A DNA stretch of 19,564 nucleotides from Pseudomonadota bacterium. Lineage in GTDB: Bacteria > Pseudomonadota > Alphaproteobacteria > Reyranellales > Reyranellaceae. Every line of letters begins with the position of its first letter. Within the stretch, counting starts at the first letter, position 1. The notes under the pieces were generated by a model. It saw nothing but the letters and a program-made list of their open reading frames with translations. It searched no databases and was not told where the DNA came from. The stretch lies in the NCBI GenBank assembly GCA_023386865.1, contig JAEWIV010000244.1, forward strand, positions 1-19,564, written 5' to 3'. Made by a program: the position numbers and the translations under genes. Below are positions 1-5,879 of the stretch, piece by piece.

Positions 1-39
1 CGGAAGGTCCTCAAGAAGAGGAGGTTCAGCGTTGCGCCG

Positions 40-120
40 GTCTACGATTAAAGGGACACGAGTCCACGATTTAAGGAGCCGGTCACTCATTTATCGGCCC
101 CAGTCCACGCTTTTGGGGGA
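40..120. repeat. Iteron-like direct repeats across the repA stop codon
   Basis: Four related units begin near 40, 62, 82 and 103, a spacing of 20-22 bp or about two helical turns. The plus-strand core is GTCCACGATTTAAGG: units 1, 2 and 4 match it well and unit 3 (GTCACTCATTTATCGG) is degenerate. Units 3 and 4 lie inside the last codons of the replication initiator gene, while units 1 and 2 lie beyond its stop. Spaced repeats next to an initiator gene are the usual form of iterons, to which the initiator binds to open the origin. That role is inferred here. The array may continue past the left edge of the window. Confidence 0.5.
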
Positions 121-1168
121 ACCGACATGAGGATTTTCCTCCGTCCCGGCCGCGGTCAACTTCAGAAGAGTTAGATTCAGAATCGTTAGACTCTGAGTTA
201 GGACTGCCGGAAGCCGTTGCTCTGGCTGAAGAATTTGACGATTCCGGTTCCTGATAGCACGTGCGTCCGGTTCCTGATGGCACGCGCGTGTCGGTTCCCG
301 ATAGCACGCGGGGATCCACATATTGTCCACGGCCAGCGGTGGACAGGTTCAGGGGCGAGAATCCCAGCAATTCTCGCCCGCCGACGTCGCGTTCGATCTG
401 CAGCCTGTAGCCCGGAAGAGGCTGGCGGCGGACGATGTCGCGCAGCTCGAAGGCGAATCGTTTGAACGGCGACAGGCTCGCCGACTTGGCATAGAGGTGC
501 CGGAATTCGAACCGCCAGCCGGCAGACTGACGGCCGCCATGCTTGCGGACAATGCGATAAAGCCAGCGCTCCACGCCACCCGTCAGGGCGAAATATCCGC
601 GATCGATCGTCAGCACGAGCGCATCGTCGAGGACGGCCCGGTAAAACCAGTCCGGCATGATGAGATCGATTCCATCGGCGTTGCCGTGACCATCGGCGCG
701 CTCGGTCCATTCGTTGATCCAGGAGAAGCGGTGCATTCGACGCTCGTTGACCTGGCGCAGCGACGTTGCGACCGTTGTCGATTGCAGACGGTCGAGAGCG
801 GCCTTCAGGCGGTGATAGTCGCGCGCGCTGGTGCCGCGGCCAGTGAAGGTGAGGATTTCGCGCGGTCGCGCCGCCATGAGGCGGGAGGTGCGCAGTCCGG
901 CGTCCCGGGCCTCGACGATCTGGCTCGCAGCCCAGATCAGTACGTCGGCATCCCAGATGGTCGCCATGCCGTGCTCGGCGACCGCTTCGACGCGGATGGC
1001 AATGTCCTTCATTCTGAAGTCGATCGGCGCGGTGCGGTGGGTCTTGGCGAGGCTGAAGAAGGGGTAGGCCATGAGGTCCTGCGCATCCCGCGGCGCGAGA
1101 TCGCCGGGCAAAGCCCTAAAGAGTTCGAGCTGTTCCCGTTCGGATCGAGGAGGGCGTCGCGGCGACAT
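83..1168 (-). CDS. repA: Replication initiator protein A (RepA-like)
   Basis: This 361-residue protein resembles the replication initiator protein A family (RPA, PF10134) of alphaproteobacterial plasmids and ICEs. The family is thought to start replication of the element by binding its origin. The conserved part is roughly residues 5-280, with family-like blocks such as QLELFRALPGDLAPRDAQDL near the N terminus, PREILTFTGRGTSARDYHRL mid-protein and GGVERWLYRIVRKHGG further on. The last 75 or so residues are low-complexity, rich in Ser, Gly, Thr and Arg, and are encoded by DNA repeats. The ATG lies three bases after the stop of the upstream RdfS-like gene and has no clear Shine-Dalgarno, so translation is probably coupled. 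In related ICEs this gene follows the AlpA-type gene and precedes parA, which would lie left of the window. Confidence 0.85.
   Translation of the reverse strand: MSPRRPPRSEREQLELFRALPGDLAPRDAQDLMAYPFFSLAKTHRTAPIDFRMKDIAIRVEAVAEHGMATIWDADVLIWAASQIVEARDAGLRTSRLMAARPREILTFTGRGTSARDYHRLKAALDRLQSTTVATSLRQVNERRMHRFSWINEWTERADGHGNADGIDLIMPDWFYRAVLDDALVLTIDRGYFALTGGVERWLYRIVRKHGGRQSAGWRFEFRHLYAKSASLSPFKRFAFELRDIVRRQPLPGYRLQIERDVGGRELLGFSPLNLSTAGRGQYVDPRVLSGTDTRVPSGTGRTCYQEPESSNSSARATASGSPNSESNDSESNSSEVDRGRDGGKSSCRFPQKRGLGPINE
244..309. repeat. Iteron-like repeat array inside the repA C-terminal codons
   Basis: Three near-copies of an 18-base unit, read on the minus strand as CGTGCTATCAGGAACCGG, follow each other at steps of 24 and then 23 bases. 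The one-base change of step puts the third copy in a different reading frame. The first two encode VLSGT and VPSGT, while the third encodes CYQEP. The DNA sequence is therefore kept although the protein is not, which argues for a DNA-level role such as binding of the initiator or of a regulator. Confidence 0.6.
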
Positions 1169-1171
1169 GGA

Positions 1172-1456
1172 TCAGCGGCGCGCCAGGTTGGCGGACGGCG
1201 GAATACTTGCTGGGTGACGCTTGGCCGGCAGCACCCTCGCTGTGCCGGGGTCAGATGTAGACGCCTTGAGGCCCGACTCGACCCAAGCCTGAAGATCCTC
1301 GACACGGTACACCACGCGCCCACCGAGCTTGGAGTAGCGCGGGCCGGTGCCGTAGATGCGATGCTTCTCCAAGGTTCGAATGGAAAGCCCGACGAAGCGG
1401 GCGGCCTCGGGCGTGCGCAGATAGCGGGGCGGCAGGTCGGCAAAATTGGCGGGCAA
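1172..1456 (-). CDS. rdfS: RdfS-like excisionase / AlpA-type helix-turn-helix protein
   Basis: This is a 94-residue DNA-binding protein of the AlpA/excisionase (MerR-like winged helix) type. Residues 10-60 carry the helix-turn-helix: YLRTPEAARFVGLS, RTLEKHR and KLGGRVVYRVEDLQAWV. The start is a TTG preceded by a clear GGAGG six bases upstream (plus-strand CCTCC at 1463-1467); no in-frame ATG fits better. In ICEMlSymR7A the RdfS protein of this type is the recombination directionality factor that turns the integrase toward excision and is transcribed when FseA is made. Its place between an FseA-like activator and repA supports the same role. It could instead be a transcriptional regulator of the replication genes. 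Confidence 0.75.
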   Translation of the reverse strand: MPANFADLPPRYLRTPEAARFVGLSIRTLEKHRIYGTGPRYSKLGGRVVYRVEDLQAWVESGLKASTSDPGTARVLPAKRHPASIPPSANLARR

Positions 1457-1542
1457 AGGAAGCCTCCATGATCCAGTAGGAGGTCGCCGAGAAGCGGCGG
1501 CCGTCGAGGATCACGATGGCGGTCCATGGCTGCCTCCAAATA

Positions 1543-1572
1543 GGGCGATCTCGCAACCCAGCGAGATCGCCC
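1543..1572 (-). terminator. Perfect 12-bp inverted repeat between fseA-like and rdfS-like genes
   Basis: GGGCGATCTCGC and GCGAGATCGCCC form a perfect 12-bp stem around a six-base loop. The stem begins about 12 bases past the stop of the FseA-like frame. Read leftward it is followed by TATTTGG, a weak U-tract. It is most simply an intrinsic terminator or attenuator that separates the activator gene from rdfS. It could also be an operator in the rdfS promoter region, which must lie within 1457-1584. Confidence 0.5.
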
Positions 1573-1584
1573 CACCCGCCGCCT

Positions 1585-2127
1585 CTACGAGCGTCCGCGG
1601 TACGGATGCAGAAGCAACCGCCGATAGCCTCCGTTCATCATGGCGAAGCCAAGACGCACAAGGCGCGCAGTGCGATCGCGTAGTTCATGGGAGATCCAGT
1701 CCCGTTTCGGCTCAGCGTCGGCGCCGAACAACGATGTAGCAATCTCACGGTGTGTGGCGCCGTCGAGACGGCCATCGAGGGCGCGAAGGGCGAGCACCAA
1801 TCTGTTTACCCGCGCCTCAGAGAGCGCCGCTGGGTTCCGGCCAGGATTGCGGCCGTGGAGTGCCCGCCATAGCCGGAGGACAGCCGCCACTCTGACCTCA
1901 AAGAGCCTGTCGAGCGGCAGAAGAACCGCAGGCGGATCTGCACCGCGGCTGTCCAGATGGATGCGCATCCTGGCGCCGAGACGCTCGATGACATAGTCGT
2001 CACCTTCTGCGACCAATACCGGATCAAGTGATAGAGGTTTGGGCTTGAACTTGGGATGACCAAGCTCTGGCGGAAGTTTGGTCAGGGCAATGACACTCGG
2101 CAGAGACTCTGCCGTCCAGAGTCCGTC
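1585..2127 (-). CDS. fseA: FseA-like activator, C-terminal DUF2285 part (reached by +1 frameshift)
   Basis: This frame is open for about 180 codons from the UGA of the upstream small ORF and has no good start of its own. The first possible start is a TTG at 2016, which would lose the conserved linker WTAESLPSVIALTKLP. The DUF2285 domain fills the second half, with LRALDGRLDGATHREIA, SLFG, LRDRTARLVRLGFAMM and GGYRRLL. Joined to the ORF upstream it gives a protein of about 255 residues, the normal length of fused family members. In ICEMlSymR7A the equivalent product of msi172-msi171 is FseA, which activates rdfS. The rdfS-like gene follows directly here. Without frameshifting this part would not be made efficiently. 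Confidence 0.75.
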   Translation of the reverse strand, partial: DGLWTAESLPSVIALTKLPPELGHPKFKPKPLSLDPVLVAEGDDYVIERLGARMRIHLDSRGADPPAVLLPLDRLFEVRVAAVLRLWRALHGRNPGRNPAALSEARVNRLVLALRALDGRLDGATHREIATSLFGADAEPKRDWISHELRDRTARLVRLGFAMMNGGYRRLLLHPYRGRS

Positions 2128-2184
2128 ATTTGGATGACTTGTCGTCGGGTAGAAGTAACCCCCAGCGCCGGGCGAAGGCCTTCA
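2126..2184 (-). other. Window in which +1 ribosomal frameshifting must occur
   Basis: The +1 frame has stops at TAG, TAA, TGA and TGA upstream, the last at 2182-2184, and the zero frame stops at 2126-2128. Any productive shift must therefore happen between these points. The two best candidates are AAA-UGA-C at the stop itself, skipping the U so that GAC is read next, and CCC-G six codons earlier, where CCC can re-pair as CCG. The slip site known from ICEMlSymR7A (tRNA-Phe moving from UUU to UUC) is not in this window. The only UUU-C in the ORF lies further upstream and is followed by +1 stops. Confidence 0.55.
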
Positions 2185-2353
2185 CCTCGGCTGGTTCAAG
2201 GGCGCCGCGACGATTCAGTTGTTGCAGTCGTTCCCGATCTTTTACGAATTCGGGATTGCGATCTAGGAACTGAAAAGCAAACCCAGGGGCATCGAATGTC
2301 TCCAGCTTCTTGTATGCCTCCGGTGACCGCCAGTACGCGCGGCTCATGAGCAT
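2126..2353 (-). CDS. fseA: FseA-like activator, N-terminal part (DUF6499/Msi172-like)
   Basis: This ORF encodes 75 residues, beginning MLMSRAYWRSPEAYKKL and containing FQFLDRNPEF and the tail motif FARRWGLLLPDD. It matches the small N-terminal domain that precedes DUF2285 in transcriptional-regulator-like proteins of ICEs. A GGAG sits four bases before the ATG at 2353 and ten before the in-frame ATG at 2347; either could be used. The ORF ends in UGA followed by C, a poor termination context. The +1 frame leads straight into the DUF2285 part. The QseM-like gene lies 116 bases upstream on the same strand. I saw no convincing LuxR-type tra box in that gap, and there is no luxI or luxR gene in the window. 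Confidence 0.75.
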   Translation of the reverse strand: MLMSRAYWRSPEAYKKLETFDAPGFAFQFLDRNPEFVKDRERLQQLNRRGALEPAEVKAFARRWGLLLPDDKSSK

Positions 2354-2469
2354 GCATCTCCATGGAACTCACACCCCTTCCTTGGAGAGCGCAGGATGCA
2401 CAACCGATCATTGCTTCGTTAGCGACTCCCGGCGCAAAGACGATTGCGGTACATGCAAGCAACCAAGTG

Positions 2470-2748
2470 TCAGTTTGGTGCACCGCCAAGCAGAAGATGA
2501 CGATAACCGCTCTCGGTCATCCATTTGGCGCGGGCGAGATGACTTTCCCAGGCACGCTTGGCGCGTTCGGGCTCGCGATCAGGATCGATGTGCAGAACAA
2601 TATTTGCGACTTCGCGCCAATCGGCCCCTTCAGCGTCAGCGTCAAGCAGACGGATATACGTTACGAGATGCTGCTCATCGTAGCCGGTAAGTGCTGCCTC
2701 AACCGGAGCAGTATCCGAAACGGGCGGATCGAGTGGCGTCTTGGCCAT
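2470..2748 (-). CDS. qseM: QseM-like antiactivator (stand-alone DUF2285 protein)
   Basis: This is a 92-residue DUF2285 protein beginning MAKTPLDPPV, with the conserved run DEQHLVTYIRLLDADAEGAD, then DWREVANIVLHIDP, the ERAKRAWESHLARAKWM helix and the end GYRHLLLGG. The ATG at 2748 is preferred because AAGAG lies about eight bases upstream. An in-frame ATG at 2778 is possible but would crowd the operator. In ICEMlSymR7A, QseM binds and blocks both TraR and FseA. A DUF2285 antiactivator next to a DUF2285 activator suggests inhibition by domain mimicry, which is inference. It is divergent from the QseC-like regulator and tandem with the FseA-like gene. Confidence 0.75.
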   Translation of the reverse strand: MAKTPLDPPVSDTAPVEAALTGYDEQHLVTYIRLLDADAEGADWREVANIVLHIDPDREPERAKRAWESHLARAKWMTESGYRHLLLGGAPN

Positions 2749-2787
2749 AGTTTCACTCTTGTTAACTTCAAGATGCATGTTCGCATA

Positions 2788-2804
2788 TCACCGAGCATCG
2801 GTGA
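2788..2804. promoter_or_regulatory. Palindromic operator candidate upstream of the QseM-like gene
   Basis: TCACCGA and TCGGTGA form a perfect 7-bp inverted repeat around GCA. It is centred about 48 bases upstream of the preferred start at 2748, where the promoter of the antiactivator gene should lie. A site of this size suits a dimeric XRE repressor such as the QseC-like protein encoded divergently. In the Mesorhizobium system QseC binds operators between these two genes. The exact sequence match was not tested. Confidence 0.5.
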
Positions 2805-2890
2805 AGACGCCTGCGTGGACCGTAGGCAATCCTAACTCATCGACTTCGACTGTGCTGCCGCCGCCTGATCGCATGCCCGCGGCGCTCAGT

Positions 2891-2925
2891 TTGTCGAAAA
2901 TACTCCGTGGTGAATTACTCGACAA
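2891..2925 (+). promoter_or_regulatory. Widely spaced inverted repeat over the likely qseC promoter
   Basis: TTGTCGA at 2891-2897 and TCGACAA at 2919-2925 are perfect inverted copies 21 bases apart. The left arm doubles as a reasonable -35 box (TTGTCG), and AATTAC sits about 17 bases downstream in the -10 position. The ATG of the QseC-like gene follows at 2944. The arms could be half-sites for autoregulation or for a second operator with different affinity. The match may also be chance. Confidence 0.3.
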
Positions 2926-2943
2926 GGCGGCGCCATCTCGTGG

Positions 2944-3177
2944 ATGGAGATACGCGAGGTTCTGGCGCTCAACTTGAGGAAAGTCCGGCAAGCCAAAGGC
3001 CTGTCTCAGGAGGAACTTGCCGATAGAGCAAAGATCGATCGCACCTACATCAGCGCACTCGAGCGCGGCGTTTATGCGGCGAGTATCGAGGTAGTCGACC
3101 GATTGGCGCGAGGGCTAGGCGTCGAAGCGGCTGATCTGCTCAAACGTCCTCATGTGCATACGACCGCTAGGAAATGA
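2944..3177 (+). CDS. qseC: QseC-like XRE-family repressor
   Basis: This 77-residue protein is almost wholly one helix-turn-helix of the Cro/C1 (HTH_3) type. The scaffold is LRKVRQAKGLSQEELADRA, the recognition helix region is DRTYISALERG, and the end of the domain is VDRLARGLGVEAADLL. It is divergent from the QseM-like gene with about 195 bases between their starts, and that gap holds two inverted repeats. In ICEMlSymR7A the small protein QseC controls qseM and so sets the fraction of cells in which transfer is allowed. No strong Shine-Dalgarno precedes the ATG, so translation may be weak or nearly leaderless. Confidence 0.75.
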   Translation: MEIREVLALNLRKVRQAKGLSQEELADRAKIDRTYISALERGVYAASIEVVDRLARGLGVEAADLLKRPHVHTTARK

Positions 3178-3189
3178 GCAGTGTCGGCC

Positions 3190-3770
3190 TTAGGCATCGG
3201 CAACTGTGAGGCTGTAATGATTTGGCACCCGCACTGCTTGCTTTACTCGGATGTCCCGACCACTGGTCGCCACGATCTCCCGAACGGCGGCTCGTGTGGC
3301 GTCTGACGCAACACACCCGATAATAATGGACGGAAGTGCATCTTCTGGGAGCATCAAGAAATTGTCTTTGGTGATTACCGGTGTGTGATTGACCGTGCCG
3401 CGCTGCTGCACCTCGTCGGCGATTAGATTGTTCTTACGGTCAAGGAATAGTATTTGAAATTGTTCGATCTGCTCGTAAGCCATCGCAGTCTGCACGTAGG
3501 CGATCAGTGCCTGCCAATTGCTGCGCACCGGCCGGCTGCGCACTTCGGCTCTGACGGCGCATTCCTCGGCATAGGCATCACTGAGCCGCGCCCGCTCGGC
3601 GGGGGCCAGTCTGCGGCGGCCCGCAGGACGCGCCGATAGTGACCCGCCGCCGCACGGTATGCCTGGACACATCCGTTCAACTTGGAACGGTGCACTTGGA
3701 GGTGGCTCCATTCTTCGCAATGACGACGAAGTCCTGTCGTCAGCGCTGCCCCGAAGCCGTCGCCGAACAT
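3190..3770 (-). pseudogene. Chimeric radC fragment
   Basis: The open frame (3190-3720) is a patchwork. A central stretch of 59 residues, from RAEVRSRPV through AMAYEQIEQFQILFLDRKNN to VNHTPV, is RadC and matches the intact gene at 12728-13516. It stops just before the JAB catalytic part, so HNHPSGD is absent. After it come about 60 unrelated residues (DALPSIIIG, VPNHYSLTVADA) that may be a remnant of a LysR-type effector domain, though this is weak. Before it lies another unrelated piece split over two frames: HCEEWSHLQVHRSKLNG in one, then GRRRLAPAERARLSDAYAEE in the next, with a shift near 3610. The product cannot act as RadC. Confidence 0.65.
3384..3553. repeat. radC-derived repeat, copy 1
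   Basis: This stretch of 170 bases is about 87% identical, counted by eye with 22 mismatches and no gaps, to 12955-13124 in the same orientation. Most differences are silent at the protein level, so both copies were once under coding selection and are paralogues, not a recent duplication. Together the two copies bracket the metabolic cargo. Confidence 0.75.
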
Positions 3771-3824
3771 GGCGGCGTGGAACGCTTCGCCCCTGAGTAA
3801 CCCTCCAATTGCTGCAAACGGGGC

Positions 3825-5879
3825 TCAGTCGCCTGGGAGCACCATGGCGAGCCAGCCGTGCCCATCCATCCGTGCCGTGTCGCCCGGCAGAAGGAGCACG
3901 GTGGTCGTGTCGCTCTCGACAATCGCCGGACCGGCGATTTCCTGTCCCACTGCGAGCGCCGTGAAGTCGAAGACCGGAAGCTCCTGCTCTACACCCTCTA
4001 TCTGCGCCCGGCGCGTCGCGAAGGCCGCGGCCGGAATGCCTCCCGCGACAGCTTCAGGCGGCTGCATCGGCGGCAGTCGCCCGATCACGGCGAGACGGGC
4101 ATTGACCAGAACCACCTCCTCCTCGAGCAGCGCGTAGGTGAACAGGGTTTCGTGGCGTGCATGGAAAGCATCGGTGATGCGCCCCCTAAGACCTGTCGCG
4201 TCCCACTCGACCGCCTCGAGCGGCACGGCAATCTCAAAGACCTGCTCGCCATAGCGCATATCGGCGGCGCGCTTTGTTTCGACCTCGCCGCCGAACCAGG
4301 ATGCGACTCGGGCGCGGCCTTCCGCTTCCAGCCCGGCCCAGATGGTGCGCAGCACAACATCCTCCGGCACCCCGCCGCTGGCGAGCTCGCTGCGTGCCAT
4401 CTCGTAGCGGAGGTCGGTGTGCAGCATGCCCCAGGCCGAAAGCCCCGCGGCGAAGATCGGCACGGCAACGCGCTGCATCCCGAGTTCCCGCGCTACGGCC
4501 GAGGCATGCAGTCCCGCCGCGCCGCCGAAGGCCAGCAGCGTGAAGTGGCGCGGATCCACGCCGCGTCGCACGGTGGCGATGCGGATGCCGTCGGCCATGC
4601 GCACATTGGCCAGGCGATGCACGCCTTCCGCGGCGGCCAGGGCGTGAAGACCGACTGAATCCCCCAGTCTGCCGAAAGCAGCCATTGCGCCGTCTCGGTC
4701 GAGCTTGTGCGCGCCACCGAGGAAGTTGTCCTTGTCGAGATAGCCCAGTACGAGATTGGCATCCGTCACCGTGGGTTCTGTGCCGCCCTGGCCATAGGCG
4801 ACGGGCCCCGGAACGGCTCCGGCGCTACGCGGGCCGACCTGCAGTGTGCCGCCGGCCCCGACATGGCCGATCGAGCCGCCACCCGCGCCCAGCGTGACGA
4901 TGTCGAGGCTTTCCAGCGCGATGCGCTCTCCTCCCACGGTGCGGCCACGGCCAAGTGCGGCCTCGCCATCCAAAACCAGCGCGATATCAGTGGAGGTGCC
5001 GCCGACATCGAAGGTTATGAGGTTTTGCCCCACGCCGCGCTGCGCCAGCGCTACACCGGCCGCGACGCCGCCCGCTGGACCAGATAGCGCGGTGCCTGTG
5101 GCGAGCCGCGCGGCTTCCTCGACAGGCGCGACACCGCCATGGGAAAGGATCACGAAGATGGAGCCTTTGTATCCCGCATCAGCCAACCGCCCGCGTAGCC
5201 GCGCGAGATACCGCGACACGATCGGCCCAACATAAGCATTGATGCAGGCCGTGGAAAATCGCTCGAACTCCTTGATCTGCGGAAGCACTTCCGCCGATGT
5301 TGTCACAAAGACATCTGGCAGCGCGGTGCGCACGGCTTCGGCGGCCGCGCGTTCATGCGCGTCATCACGCCAGGAATGGAGGAAGCAAATGGCCACCGCC
5401 TCGACCTTCTCCGCCTTTAGCACCGCAATGGCCGAGTTCAGTGAGGTGCGATCGAGTTGGCCTTCCACCGTTCCATCGGGACGGATGCGCTCGGCAACCG
5501 GCAAGCGGAGGCGACGCGGCACCAGCGCGGGTGGGGGCGGCATGCGCAAGTTATAGCGTTCAGGCTTCAGCCCCTCGCGCATCTCGATGACATCGCGATG
5601 GCCTTCAGTAGTGAGCATCGCGACCTTGGCACCCTTGCGTTCCAGCAGCGCGTTGGTGGCGACCGTCGTGCCATGGACGATGCGATCCGTGCTAGCCAGA
5701 AGTTCGAGCAGTCCTAACCCCAGGCGTTCCGCAAGCACGGCGAGGCCATTCACCACGCCCTCGCTCTGATCCAACGGAGTCGAGGATGCCTTGGCCAGAG
5801 TCGTCATGCCGTTGGCTGCGACGCAGACAATGTCAGTAAAAGTGCCACCGACATCGATGCCAATTCGGAAGGTGCTCAC
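3825..5879 (-). CDS. hyuA: Hydantoinase/oxoprolinase family protein, subunit A (HyuA-like)
   Basis: This 684-residue protein has the full length of the N-methylhydantoinase A / 5-oxoprolinase family, ATP-dependent enzymes that open or carboxylate small cyclic or ketone substrates together with a B subunit. The N-terminal Hydant_A_N domain starts with RIGIDVGGTFTDIV, followed by VHGTTVATNALLERKGAKVA. The central domain contains ALSGPAGGVAAGVALA and the second phosphate-binding signature LITFDVGGTSTDIAL. The start is GTG and overlaps the stop of the B gene by four bases (GTGA), so the two are translationally coupled. The substrate cannot be told from sequence: members include hydantoinases, 5-oxoprolinase, acetone carboxylase and acetophenone carboxylase. 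Confidence 0.92.
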   Translation of the reverse strand: MSTFRIGIDVGGTFTDIVCVAANGMTTLAKASSTPLDQSEGVVNGLAVLAERLGLGLLELLASTDRIVHGTTVATNALLERKGAKVAMLTTEGHRDVIEMREGLKPERYNLRMPPPPALVPRRLRLPVAERIRPDGTVEGQLDRTSLNSAIAVLKAEKVEAVAICFLHSWRDDAHERAAAEAVRTALPDVFVTTSAEVLPQIKEFERFSTACINAYVGPIVSRYLARLRGRLADAGYKGSIFVILSHGGVAPVEEAARLATGTALSGPAGGVAAGVALAQRGVGQNLITFDVGGTSTDIALVLDGEAALGRGRTVGGERIALESLDIVTLGAGGGSIGHVGAGGTLQVGPRSAGAVPGPVAYGQGGTEPTVTDANLVLGYLDKDNFLGGAHKLDRDGAMAAFGRLGDSVGLHALAAAEGVHRLANVRMADGIRIATVRRGVDPRHFTLLAFGGAAGLHASAVARELGMQRVAVPIFAAGLSAWGMLHTDLRYEMARSELASGGVPEDVVLRTIWAGLEAEGRARVASWFGGEVETKRAADMRYGEQVFEIAVPLEAVEWDATGLRGRITDAFHARHETLFTYALLEEEVVLVNARLAVIGRLPPMQPPEAVAGGIPAAAFATRRAQIEGVEQELPVFDFTALAVGQEIAGPAIVESDTTTVLLLPGDTARMDGHGWLAMVLPGD

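Noticed and set aside
323..1471. Long plus-strand open frame of 382 codons
   Set aside because: It is the opposite-strand shadow of repA and the RdfS-like gene, which carry clear family motifs and start signals.
2354..2469. LuxR-type tra box upstream of the FseA-like gene
   Set aside because: No convincing 18-base palindrome of that type could be found by eye in the gap.
3504..3770. Possible transposase or other gene next to the radC fragment
   Set aside because: Two frames together give a protein-like stretch, but no catalytic motif, terminal repeats or family could be recognised, so no mobile element is claimed.
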